From Nostoc linckia z4 (GTDB lineage Bacteria > Cyanobacteriota > Cyanobacteriia > Cyanobacteriales > Nostocaceae), in contig NZ_LAHA01000055.1 in assembly GCF_002608075.1 (NCBI RefSeq), positions 1 through 49,058 of the forward strand: DNA of 49,058 nt, given 5' to 3'. Positions 18,292 to 26,374 of the stretch are shown here, one piece after another. The position numbers were made by a program, and so were the translations under genes. The notes under the pieces were generated by a model, which made no database searches, was not told the origin of the DNA, and was given only the letters and a program-made list of their open reading frames with translations. How positions within the stretch are numbered: position 1 is the first letter of the stretch; each line of letters begins with the position of its first letter.

Positions 18292-18387
18292 GGGACTTCC
18301 AAGTAAAAAATATTTCACAGAAGACTGTTGACCGTTGACCGTTGACAGTCAGCAGTCAACAGTGAACAGTCAACAGTCCCCAGTTCC
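18292..18387. mobile_element. GGGACTTCC-family element, copy A (3' end truncated)
   Basis: Starts GGGACTTCCAAGTAAAAAA and continues with ATATTTCACAGAAGACTG and a core of GTTGACCGTTGACAGTC / GTCAACAG words that forms a hairpin. It matches copy B (20993-21111) closely, but the AATAAATTTTTTGGAGTTCCC-like right end is missing. Confidence 0.6.
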
Positions 18388-18649
18388 TTGTTATATATCC
18401 TGAGAAATAAACTTAATTACTCCATTAGAAAGAAGCGATCGCCACTCCTTATTTCTAAATTAAACCCAGGGAGAGTGAAATAAATCTCTGAAGCTTTTAC
18501 ACCATAGTTTGCATAAAAATCCTTTAACTCCCAATTCCAAATGGTTAAAAATTAGAGATTTAATCTTTATCTGATTGTAGAATTCCATATCTAAATTATT
18601 TGAAGCTAGTTTTAAACTTCTAAGCTGTTTCACATAAAAATTGCACATT

Positions 18650-18772
18650 AGACCTCTTGCAAAAAACACTTTTGCAAGAGTTGGGAAAAGGGAAAAGGTT
18701 AAAGGGGAAGGGGACAATACAAAACCTTTACCCTTTCCCCCTTCGCCTTTTCCCGACTTATGCAAGAAGTCT
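18650..18772. mobile_element. AGACCTCTTGCA-family hairpin element
   Basis: The left end AGACCTCTTGCA and the right end TGCAAGAAGTCT are inverted repeats with one mismatch. Between them a purine-rich arm (GGGAAAAGGG) and a pyrimidine-rich arm (CCCTTTCCCCC) can pair. The element is 123 bp and non-coding. Relatives lie at 9273-9385, 20847-20932 and 32920-33039. Confidence 0.6.
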
Positions 18773-18917
18773 ATTGATTCGCTACTGGTTGTTGAGGGTT
18801 GACAGTCAACGATTACCACGAGTAGTTATGCTTTTTTAGCGCGCATTAGCTCATTTCATCCAAATACAAATCAAAGATTCGCTGCAATAACCTTGATTTT
18901 AATTTAGGAATACCACT

Positions 18918-20834
18918 ATGGCCATACAGGAGCAAATACAGCAATGGCATGAGTTAGCACAACAGTTGCGTGTTGATAGTATTCGCGCAACGACTATTGC
19001 TGGTTCAGGTCATCCTACTTCGTCTATGTCACCAACGGATGTGATGGCAGTTTTACTCTCTAAATATCTGCGCTACGATTTTAAAAATCCAGATAACCCT
19101 AATAACGATCGCTTCATTCTCTCTAAAGGACACGCCGCACCGTTGTTGTATGCCATGTATAAAGCTGCGGGGGTAATTAGCGATGGAGAATTAATGTCTC
19201 TGCGGCAATTAGGCAGTCGCTTGGAAGGCCATCCCACGCCAGTTTTACCTTGGGTTGATGTGGCCACCGGCTCTTTGGGACAAGGATTGCCAATTGGTGT
19301 AGGGTTGGCTTTAGCAGGTAAGTATTTAGACCAGTTACCATACCATGTGTGGGTGTTGCTTGGTGATAGTGAAACATCTGAGGGGTCTGTGTGGGAGGCT
19401 TTTGACCATGCCTCGCATTACAGCTTAGACAATCTGATCGCTATTATCGATGTCAATCGTTTAGGGCAGCGGGGTCAGACTGAATTGGGCTGGAACATAC
19501 AAGCTTATGCTGCACGTGCTAAAGCTTTTGGTTGGCAAGCGATGGAAATTGATGGTCATAATTTTCAGGAGATTGACCAATGTTTGAACGCTGCTTTGAG
19601 TGTCAACGATCGCCCCACTGTAATTATTGCTCGCACAAAGAAAGGCAAAGGTGTAGCTTCTTTGGAAGATTTGGGTGGTTGGCATGGTAAAGCACTCAAA
19701 CCTGATGCCGAAAAAGCAGCGATCGCCGAATTGGGTGGCCAACGCCACATCATAATTCAAGTCAACAAACCCGAAGAACAACCCCAACCAGTTGTTATAG
19801 GTAACCCCCAACAGTTGCAACTTCCCACATATAACAAAGGTGCAAAGGTGGCAACACGTAGAGCCTACGGGGATGCTTTATTAGCATTGGGTTCTGCTCA
19901 GCCAAATGTAGTTGTTCTTGATGCTGAGGTGAGTAATTCCACTTATGCTGAAGATTTCGCTGAAGCTTATCCTGAGCGCTACTTTGAGATGTACATTGCG
20001 GAACAACAAATGATTGCAGCGGCGGTGGGTTTACAGGTGCGAAAATACAAACCTTTTGCGTCGAGTTTCGCTGCTTTCTTGAGTCGGGGTTATGATTTTG
20101 TACGTATGGCGGCTGTCTCCCGCGCCAACATTAAATTAGTGGGTTCCCATGCTGGGGTATCCATTGGTCAAGATGGCCCTTCACAAATGGCACTGGAGGA
20201 TTTAGCAGCATTCCGGGCTGTATGGAGTAGTACTGTACTGTATCCCAGCGATGCCAATCAAACTGCTAAATTAGTGGCACAAATGAGCGATCGCAATGGC
20301 ATTGTCTACCTCCGCACCACGAGAGAAAGCACACCTGTAATTTATGACTCTGATGAAGATTTTCCCATTGGCGGTAGCAAAGTAATCCGTAGTTCAGACA
20401 GCGATGGAGCCGCCATCATCGCTGCTGGTATCACTTTACACGAAGCTCTCAAGGCTTATGAACGTCTTAAAAATGAAGGTATCGCGGTGCGTGTCATTGA
20501 TGCCTACTCTGTCAAACCCATTGACGCTAAGACACTTCATCAAGCTGCACGCGATACTGAGGGGAATTTAGTTGTTGTTGAAGACCATTGGTTAGAAGGG
20601 GGGTTAGGTGCAGCGGTGCTGGATGTTTTTGCGGGTACTAATAGTAGCCCTAGTTACGATGAAACTCCGCTGCGGCTAATTAAGTTAGCGGTGAGTGAAA
20701 TGCCAGGTTCCGGTACACCCGAAGAACTGCTTCATGCTGCCAAAATTGATGCCGATGCCATTGTTGAAGCGGTGAAATCCCAAGTCAAACACTCATTGGG
20801 AGTAGCTTTACACTCAAAATCAGCAAGAAAGTAG
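18918..20834 (+). CDS. tkt: Transketolase, animal (TKT)-type
   Basis: A 638-residue thiamine-diphosphate enzyme that moves two-carbon units between sugar phosphates in the Calvin cycle and pentose-phosphate pathway. Catalytic landmarks are GSGHPTS (His32), LSKGHAAP (His72), the ThDP/metal motif GDSETSEGSVWEAFDHAS, DVNRLGQ, and IAEQQM with Glu362, which activates the cofactor. The C-terminal domain contains IVYLRTTRE. Length and wording (GSGHPTSS, NDRFILSKGHAAPLLYA, QDGPSQMALEDLA) resemble vertebrate TKT (~620 residues) more than the ~670-residue bacterial/plant TktA. The cell therefore probably has a separate TktA for carbon fixation, and this one may be an accessory enzyme. ATG at 18918. A single gene between repeats. 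Confidence 0.9.
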   Translation: MAIQEQIQQWHELAQQLRVDSIRATTIAGSGHPTSSMSPTDVMAVLLSKYLRYDFKNPDNPNNDRFILSKGHAAPLLYAMYKAAGVISDGELMSLRQLGSRLEGHPTPVLPWVDVATGSLGQGLPIGVGLALAGKYLDQLPYHVWVLLGDSETSEGSVWEAFDHASHYSLDNLIAIIDVNRLGQRGQTELGWNIQAYAARAKAFGWQAMEIDGHNFQEIDQCLNAALSVNDRPTVIIARTKKGKGVASLEDLGGWHGKALKPDAEKAAIAELGGQRHIIIQVNKPEEQPQPVVIGNPQQLQLPTYNKGAKVATRRAYGDALLALGSAQPNVVVLDAEVSNSTYAEDFAEAYPERYFEMYIAEQQMIAAAVGLQVRKYKPFASSFAAFLSRGYDFVRMAAVSRANIKLVGSHAGVSIGQDGPSQMALEDLAAFRAVWSSTVLYPSDANQTAKLVAQMSDRNGIVYLRTTRESTPVIYDSDEDFPIGGSKVIRSSDSDGAAIIAAGITLHEALKAYERLKNEGIAVRVIDAYSVKPIDAKTLHQAARDTEGNLVVVEDHWLEGGLGAAVLDVFAGTNSSPSYDETPLRLIKLAVSEMPGSGTPEELLHAAKIDADAIVEAVKSQVKHSLGVALHSKSARK

Positions 20835-20846
20835 GACTTATACATT

Positions 20847-20932
20847 AGACTTCTAAGAGAAGTCGGGAAAAGGGTAAGGGGAAAGGGGGAAAGGTTTGGT
20901 ATTTTTCCCTTTCCTATAATTCGCGTCTAAGC
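20847..20932. repeat. AGACCTCTTGCA-family element, inverted partial copy
   Basis: Reads TTAGACTTCTAAGAGAAGTC, then GGGAAAAGGGTAAGG and AAAGGTTTGGTATTTTTCCC. It is the reverse complement of the interior of the elements at 9273 and 32920. The short palindrome GACTTCTAAGAGAAGTC could also act as a weak terminator for the transketolase gene. Confidence 0.5.
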
Positions 20933-20992
20933 TTTAAAAGCCTTGCATTTGCAATTGATTGGATTTCAAAAAATTAGAACCTATAGGCGTGA

Positions 20993-21111
20993 GGGACTTC
21001 CAAGTAAAAAAATATTCCACAGAAGACTGTTAACTGTTGACCGTTGACCTTTGACAGTCAGCAGTCAACAGTCAACGCATTAACTGGAACAATTTATTTT
21101 TTGGAGTTCCC
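20993..21111. mobile_element. GGGACTTCC-family element, copy B (complete)
   Basis: A 119-bp element. The left end GGGACTTCCAAGTAAAAAA is mirrored by the right end TATTTTTTGGAGTTCCC, and the interior is the GTTGAC/GTCAAC hairpin core. Best preserved copy in this orientation; copies C-E lie inverted around 32630-33556. Confidence 0.65.
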
Positions 21112-21227
21112 TGAAACTGTTAAGAGTTGCCCATTAAGAGTTTTCTACCCCCACCAAGGGACTTTTTCAGTAAGCCTTGTATAGCAAAGGCTTTTAATCT
21201 AAAATCTAAAATCCAAAATCTCAAAAG

Positions 21228-21299
21228 TGGGTGACCTGAGATTCGAACTCAGAACCAGCGGATTAAGAGTCCGATGCTCTACCGTTGAGCTAGTCACCC
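21228..21299 (-). tRNA. tRNA-Lys (anticodon CUU)
   Basis: A 72-nt cloverleaf on the minus strand. The acceptor stem GGGTGAC pairs with GTCACCC, with discriminator A. The D arm is GCTC-AACGGTA-GAGC. The anticodon arm is CGGA-CTCTTAA-TCCG with anticodon CTT (one T-C mismatch at the base of the stem). The T arm is CTGAG-TTCGAAT-CTCAG. CCA is not encoded. It reads AAG codons and would complement a UUU-anticodon tRNA-Lys elsewhere. It lies 63 bases beyond the 3' end of the sensor-kinase gene on the same strand. Confidence 0.93.
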
Positions 21300-21362
21300 A
21301 CACAGATAACGATATTAGCAAACTTCTCCAAAATTTGCCAGTGTAACACCCCAGGAAACGAG

Positions 21363-23612
21363 TTAAAGGGGAAATTTGACTATGAAGGTAGTTTGAGCTG
21401 CTGCACTTTCTACAGAGATTGAGCCGCCTAAATGTCTGACCATTTTCTGCACTAATGCCAATTCTAGTCCAGTGCCGCTATGTTTCCAGGGATCGTGTTT
21501 GTCAAGATGATAGAAAGGCTCAAAAATTCGTGACACTTCGTTGCTGTTCAGTTCGATTCCAGAACTGGTAATTTGCAGGTGTACTGCGTCGCCTGCTGGT
21601 TGAGCCGTCACTGTAATAGATTCCCCTGCTGGGGTGTATTTGCAGGCATGGTTGAGCAGTTCGGTGACAATCCTTTCTAAGTCTGTGATATCTGTCTCTA
21701 AAATTGGCAGTGTGCCGTCGATGTTTAAGTTTAACTGCTGGCGTTGGCAGTTGGTAACATCTCGAAAAGTTTCAATGATGGGGTAAAGCCAGCTTTGCAA
21801 GTCAATGGCAATTAAAGTCGGGGAACTTGGTTCGGCTTCTAAGGATGTGAGTGTGAGTAAATCGTTGATTAATTTGCTTTCTCGCGCGCATTCGTTATGC
21901 AATATCTGTAAAAGCTGCGGAACTATTTCTATGTCTAATATTTGTTCTGATGCAAGTACACTTTCGAGAGTTTGAGCAGCGAGGCTGATGCTAGTTATCG
22001 GTGTTCGTAGTTCTTGGGACAGCGTTCTGAGAAATTCATTTTTTAATCGTTCGCGTTTTTCTAATTCTTTTACCTGGGAGAGGGTTTTTTGGTAAAGTTG
22101 TCCTTGGCGGATAGCGATCGCACATTCATTGGCTATTTGCTGCACTAGCCCGACTTCAAATTCATCAAAGGATTCTTGTGTTGGTCTTGTCAACCAAATA
22201 TTTCCCAAAATTCCTTGAGTATCGAAAATTGGACAAGCCATCTGAGCAACAACCAGCAATTTTGGTCGCCATCCAGGTACAATTTCTAAAAATTGCAAAG
22301 GTTGTTTTTGCAAAAGTGGCTGATAAACTTCGGGACGGTCTGCAATTTGTTTAGTCAATCCCAAGCACTGGGGTAAATTGGTTGTGTACTCGTAAGTAAT
22401 ATGTACCTGTGTTTGACAGCTGCTATACAGTTCGATTTGACAGCGGTCAAGGTTGAGTAAATGTACTAATTCCTTGGTAACTGTCTGCAACACCTGGGTT
22501 TCATCAACACTATCGCGGATTTGCTCCGTCATTTGTTGCACCAAGGTTTGAAAGTTTCGTAGTTGTTGCAACTGATTGATGTGTTTTTGTTTGTGCAACT
22601 CGATTTTGACTTGGAAATCGTTGAGTTGCTGATGAAGTTGTGACTGTTGGACAGCAATACCGATTTGAATTGCCAGCTGTTTGAGTAAGTTCGTTTCCAT
22701 TTCTTGCCATTCATGCGGGTGATGGCAATGTTGAGCAATTAATAGTCCCCACACATCTTGCTTGAAAAAAATTGGTACTACTACATTGGCTCTAACGTGT
22801 AAAGATCCCAGGAATTCTATATGGCAAGGGTGTAATCCAGCTGTGTGAATATCTTCAATAATTTGAATATAATCTTGGCTGTAGTGTTGCTGATATTGAC
22901 GACCAAAGCTGGGATCGGCGATGTTTTTTCCTAACAGCAAATCGTTACTGACTACACTTGATTCGGCAATCACCACTCCTTTCCCATCGCCTTGAAAGCG
23001 ATAAATTAGCACGCGATCGCTCTTTAAAAACTGCCGTAGTTCTTGTGTTGTCTGATGTAGAATGGTATCTAATTCTACACATTGATGAATTCTAGAGGCG
23101 ATGGCTTCTATTAGTTGCTCCCGTTGTGCCTGGAGTTCAACTGCTAGTTCTACATTTTTAACAGAAGTAATATTACTACTAGTACCAATTAATCGATAAA
23201 TCCTAGAGTTCGCATCTCGTAATGGAGTCAGAGTTGTACTCCACCAAGTCGGCACTCCTTGGAATCGCAAACATTGTTTGTAAGAAATAGTTTTGCCAAA
23301 TAATACGCAGTCCGTGTAACGCTGACGCACCATAGCTGCATCAATGGGCGAGAGAATATCCTCTGGTTTTTTGCCCCGCAAATTCTCCGAGCTAATGCCT
23401 ATCCAGCGCTCATGAGTTGGATTTAGTGCTACATATCGAAAATCTCCATCCTCTAGCACATCCACCACAAATATCGATGCCTGCACAGAATCGTACATAC
23501 TTAGTAGAAACTGCTCGCTACTACTTTTTTTATCTACTTCCGTGCCGAAGAGAATCTCAGGAGATGGTAATTGTGTCAGCTCTATAGTTGATTCAGTCGG
23601 ATTTATATTCAT
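21363..23612 (-). CDS. PAS-GAF-GAF histidine-kinase-like sensor with a degenerate H-box
   Basis: A 749-residue soluble sensor. Domains in order: PAS/PAC (~36-150); GAF1 (~175-325) with AGLHPCHIEFL, where Cys263-His264 matches the bilin-attachment CH of cyanobacteriochromes, and DPSF (233-236) where dual-cysteine types have DxCF; GAF2 (~365-505); HisKA-like (~520-590); HATPase (~640-749). The H-box reads LSQELRTP, with Gln533 in place of the phospho-accepting His (codon CAA). In the ATPase domain the N-box (ELLNHACKYTP) is near normal. The G1 box reads TSSGIE instead of DTGIG, so Ser683 replaces the adenine-binding Asp. G2 (HSGTGLEL) is close to consensus. It is therefore probably not an active autokinase; it may be a regulatory pseudokinase or be decaying. 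Light sensing by GAF1 is an inference. No response regulator is adjacent. ATG at 23612. Confidence 0.88.
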   Translation of the reverse strand: MNINPTESTIELTQLPSPEILFGTEVDKKSSSEQFLLSMYDSVQASIFVVDVLEDGDFRYVALNPTHERWIGISSENLRGKKPEDILSPIDAAMVRQRYTDCVLFGKTISYKQCLRFQGVPTWWSTTLTPLRDANSRIYRLIGTSSNITSVKNVELAVELQAQREQLIEAIASRIHQCVELDTILHQTTQELRQFLKSDRVLIYRFQGDGKGVVIAESSVVSNDLLLGKNIADPSFGRQYQQHYSQDYIQIIEDIHTAGLHPCHIEFLGSLHVRANVVVPIFFKQDVWGLLIAQHCHHPHEWQEMETNLLKQLAIQIGIAVQQSQLHQQLNDFQVKIELHKQKHINQLQQLRNFQTLVQQMTEQIRDSVDETQVLQTVTKELVHLLNLDRCQIELYSSCQTQVHITYEYTTNLPQCLGLTKQIADRPEVYQPLLQKQPLQFLEIVPGWRPKLLVVAQMACPIFDTQGILGNIWLTRPTQESFDEFEVGLVQQIANECAIAIRQGQLYQKTLSQVKELEKRERLKNEFLRTLSQELRTPITSISLAAQTLESVLASEQILDIEIVPQLLQILHNECARESKLINDLLTLTSLEAEPSSPTLIAIDLQSWLYPIIETFRDVTNCQRQQLNLNIDGTLPILETDITDLERIVTELLNHACKYTPAGESITVTAQPAGDAVHLQITSSGIELNSNEVSRIFEPFYHLDKHDPWKHSGTGLELALVQKMVRHLGGSISVESAAAQTTFIVKFPL

Positions 23613-24006
23613 GCGAGAGTCCCTGTCTGGTGTTACTGACTCTTCTCGGCGCTCTCTTGTTGTGGTTATAGTAGATGCATGAGCGCCTTAGCCAAAGTAT
23701 TGTCAGCCTTTGCTAGTAGAAATTTGGATCTTTCTCTACTTCGCGATCGGAAATTTAGGAAAGCTGATAGGAGTCTGCTTAACAAATCCTGCTTTTTCAA
23801 GGCGAAAGTACATTTGCAGGTGAGAAAAAAGTTACCGATTTTGAACAGTTTTTTCAGAATTGTTGCATATACTGACGTGCAATCATCAAGTTTTATCAAT
23901 TAAATTTATAATTTGTAATATTGGGTATGAAGCATAGGAAGGGGACAAAAAGACAAGGTAGACAAGGTAGACAAAGCAATCTTTCTACCCATGCCCCATG
24001 CCCAAT
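23613..24006. other. Gene-free stretch
   Basis: Nothing firm is seen. A 74-codon open frame (23679-23903, +) has no recognisable product or ribosome-binding site. At 23925-24003 there are GACAAGGTA repeats and CCCATGCCC words of the dispersed low-complexity type. The sensor gene's promoter is probably within 23613-23700. Confidence 0.5.
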
Positions 24007-24558
24007 TTACGATCGCAATTTATGAGCATTGATTCCAGTAAACATACCGACTAGCAGCCAAGTAATAGCTAATCCAATAACTTCCCCTAAGAATAAGTGA
24101 GTGAATTGGTGTAAAAAAATCCCCACAGTGGAACCGAAAGGAATGGCTATTGCCCAACTTGCCGAAGACACAAATATCCATCGCCACCCCACAGAGGCGG
24201 GTTTGGAGGTTGCTAACCATTGTGTTAAACCAATTCCTAAGCCGCCGAGTCCTCCGTAAATTGTTCCATAAAAGATTCTCAAAGGCACAACCTGAGTGCT
24301 AAATACAAACCAACCCAAGCCACCAATACCGATGGCAGTGATGAGACTCCAACCCAAAAGGCTTGATAAAATCCATCTCATACAAGCTATGGGTTCCTTG
24401 AGAAGAAAACCTTGAGGAAGTGCGATGATAAATCCACCCATAGCAGCTTCCAGTAATCCAATATCAGGCTTTTCACCAATTTCAATTAACAACAAACTCA
24501 GCAAAAAACCGCTAAAAGTAGCTAAAGTCCAGAGAAAATTAAAGTTAAATAATGGCAT
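24007..24558 (-). CDS. Small polytopic membrane protein, function unknown
   Basis: A 183-residue protein with about five hydrophobic segments. The visible pattern is FNFLWTLATFSGFLLSLLLIE, then two similar Trp-rich halves (MRWILSSLLGWSLITAIG and WRWIFVSSASWAIAIPFG), each followed by a Gly-rich helix. This suggests an internal duplication. No catalytic or binding motif is seen, and I do not recognise a named family, although this WRW...W pattern recurs in cyanobacterial hypothetical proteins. It lies 126 bases downstream of the GH10-like gene on the same strand and may be cotranscribed with it. ATG at 24558. Confidence 0.7.
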   Translation of the reverse strand: MPLFNFNFLWTLATFSGFLLSLLLIEIGEKPDIGLLEAAMGGFIIALPQGFLLKEPIACMRWILSSLLGWSLITAIGIGGLGWFVFSTQVVPLRIFYGTIYGGLGGLGIGLTQWLATSKPASVGWRWIFVSSASWAIAIPFGSTVGIFLHQFTHLFLGEVIGLAITWLLVGMFTGINAHKLRS

Positions 24559-24684
24559 CGAGGTGATTGGGGACTGGGGAGATGGTAACGCCTTGGGAAA
24601 AGGGGAAAGGTTAAAGGGAAAAGGAGGGATCTTTGTTTTCCTCTTTGCCCTTTGTCCTTTGCCCTTTGCCCAGTCCCTGTTGTT

Positions 24685-25887
24685 TCAATTAAACATGTCA
24701 AGAAAAGCTTTGCGTCGCTGTTGTGGTGATTCGGGTACGATGTAACCCCATAGACTCTCCCAGTAAAAAAAGGAGATGCCGTCAAAATTGCGATCGCGTA
24801 CTGCTTGCACCTGCGCTTGAATTTGAGTTATTTTTACTGGATTCTGCATTGTTCCAGATAATATACCAATTGCTACTGGAATCAAAGTTTGAGCCAATTT
24901 TACAGATGGTTGTTCGAGTTGAGCGATAAAAGAGTTTTTGTCACTTCGATATACCTGCAAAATTAACTCATCCACTAAACCTTTTTTTACCCAATCTTCC
25001 CAATCTTGCAAGTAGTATTTATAGGCAAAAGCGTGGTAGTTGGGAGACAAAGATATTTTAGCTTTCGGCTTCACTGCCTTGACAGCTTGATAGATTTCTG
25101 CCATGAAATCAGTAATTTTGTCTGCTCGCCAACGCATCCATTCTGAGTTAAAAGGATCGCTGGGAGGATTTTTGCCTTGATGTTCTTGTTGATAAAGTTC
25201 AGTGGTGAAGCGATCGTAACCAAACTGTACGGGCATCCCAAAATGATCGTCCAGTTGAATACCATCGACATCATAATTTGTGACTACTTCTACAATTAAC
25301 CCTTGGATAAATTCTTGCACTTGTGGGTGTAAAGGATTTAGCCAAGCTTGCTTATTTAGTAAGCCATTGTCGATTTCTTCTGGTGGGGTATTTTCAATAG
25401 AATTTATGCCTTTTTGCCCACTTGTCAACCAGTCGGGATAACGCCTTGCTAATTCTGAATAATGGGGCGTCATAAACCCATATTCAAACCAGGGAATGAC
25501 TCTCAAATCTTTGTTTTTAGCAAGTTTGACAATCTTTGTTAAAACATCTTGTCCAACATGCATAAACTTAAGTAAAGGTTGAGTATCTGAGCCTGTGGTC
25601 ATTTTCGCTACAGCACTCTGATAAAAAGTATGTCCTCGGTTCCAAACTACAGGATAAATTGTATTAAAGTTGAGAGCCGATAATTGATTGAGAGCGCGAT
25701 TAATACCCCAAGGAACAAACAATACACCGCTAGCAACGTTAGTCAGCCAAACACCCCGAATTTCTGTACTTAAAGGACTTGTTTTTTGAGAAGAAACTAA
25801 AGCTGAAGAGTGTGAAAAAACTGTTATGGTGATTACTAATCCCAAACACAGAAAGTAAGCAAAAAAACGGCGTGCAACCTGATTCAT
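24685..25887 (-). CDS. Family 10 glycosylhydrolase-like (DUF187/GHL10) secreted protein
   Basis: A 400-residue predicted glycoside hydrolase of the GHL10 family (TIM barrel). The N-terminal hydrophobic stretch (FFAYFLCLGLVITITVF, residues 8-24) is a signal peptide or anchor, so it acts outside the plasma membrane, perhaps on cell-wall or sheath polysaccharide. Family features are EIRGVWLTNV, LNFNTIYPVVWNRGH, VIPWFEYGFM, YDVDGIQLDDHFGMP (probable active-site Asp pair), AKISLSPNYHAF and FDGISFFYWESLWG. It is full length for the family. The substrate cannot be told. ATG at 25887, downstream of a repeat-rich gap. It precedes the small membrane-protein gene on the same strand. Confidence 0.87.
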   Translation of the reverse strand: MNQVARRFFAYFLCLGLVITITVFSHSSALVSSQKTSPLSTEIRGVWLTNVASGVLFVPWGINRALNQLSALNFNTIYPVVWNRGHTFYQSAVAKMTTGSDTQPLLKFMHVGQDVLTKIVKLAKNKDLRVIPWFEYGFMTPHYSELARRYPDWLTSGQKGINSIENTPPEEIDNGLLNKQAWLNPLHPQVQEFIQGLIVEVVTNYDVDGIQLDDHFGMPVQFGYDRFTTELYQQEHQGKNPPSDPFNSEWMRWRADKITDFMAEIYQAVKAVKPKAKISLSPNYHAFAYKYYLQDWEDWVKKGLVDELILQVYRSDKNSFIAQLEQPSVKLAQTLIPVAIGILSGTMQNPVKITQIQAQVQAVRDRNFDGISFFYWESLWGYIVPESPQQRRKAFLDMFN

Positions 25888-26374
25888 TTGTCAGCGTTAT
25901 CAAATGCGATCGCAATACTATATATAACTACGAAATTAAATTCTAATTCTCCGGAATATATGAATAAATGATGATGAAATATCAGAATTGAGAATTCAGA
26001 ATTCAGAACTCAGAATTCAGTCAAATTTACTACAAAAAAGGAGGCATACGGTTCCGATAAGCAGTATGAACTTCCCTTGTGGTCTGGGAAAAGGTGAGCC
26101 AGCGCGGTCTTGGGGGTTTCCCCCATGAGCGACTGGCGTTAGCGTCAGCGTTAGCGACGAAGGAGCGTCACCCCGAAGGGGTTAAGGGGTAAGGGGTAAA
26201 GGATGTATTTGAAAACTTTCCCCTTTCCCCTTTCCCCTTTAACCGAACCCTATTGGCAATGGGGAGATGAATTTTTCCCTCTGCCCCTGGAGCCTCTTCT
26301 GCCCAATGCCCCATGCCCCATACCCTTATCTGTGGAGTCTTTTATAAAGTTTTTATCTTCAACATCACTCTTTT
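25888..26374. repeat. Gene-free, repeat-rich stretch
   Basis: In order: an AGAATTCAG heptamer-like array (25985-26020); CATACGGTTCCGATAAGCAG (26047-26066); a GGTCTTGGGGGTTTCCCCCA hairpin (26107-26126) with GCGACTGGCGTTAGCGTCAG; purine and pyrimidine arms (26180-26241); CCGAACCCTATTGG (26242-26255); and C/T-rich words including CTGGAGCCTCTTCTGCCC, shared with 11424-11441. No gene is supported. Confidence 0.65.

Larger units (their letters stand above)
18230..18917. other. Gene-free stretch with two further repeat elements
   Basis: No gene is supported. A GGGACTTCC-type element lies at 18292-18387 and an AGACCTCTTGCA-type element at 18650-18772. Open frames here run through these repeats and have no coding features. 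The transketolase promoter should lie in the last ~130 bases, but I cannot define it. Confidence 0.55.

Noticed and set aside
18460..18819. 119-codon minus-strand frame
   Set aside because: Crosses a hairpin element and has no coding features or ribosome-binding site.
23679..23903. 74-codon plus-strand frame upstream of the sensor gene
   Set aside because: No recognisable product, no ribosome-binding site, Ser/Arg/Lys-rich chance composition.
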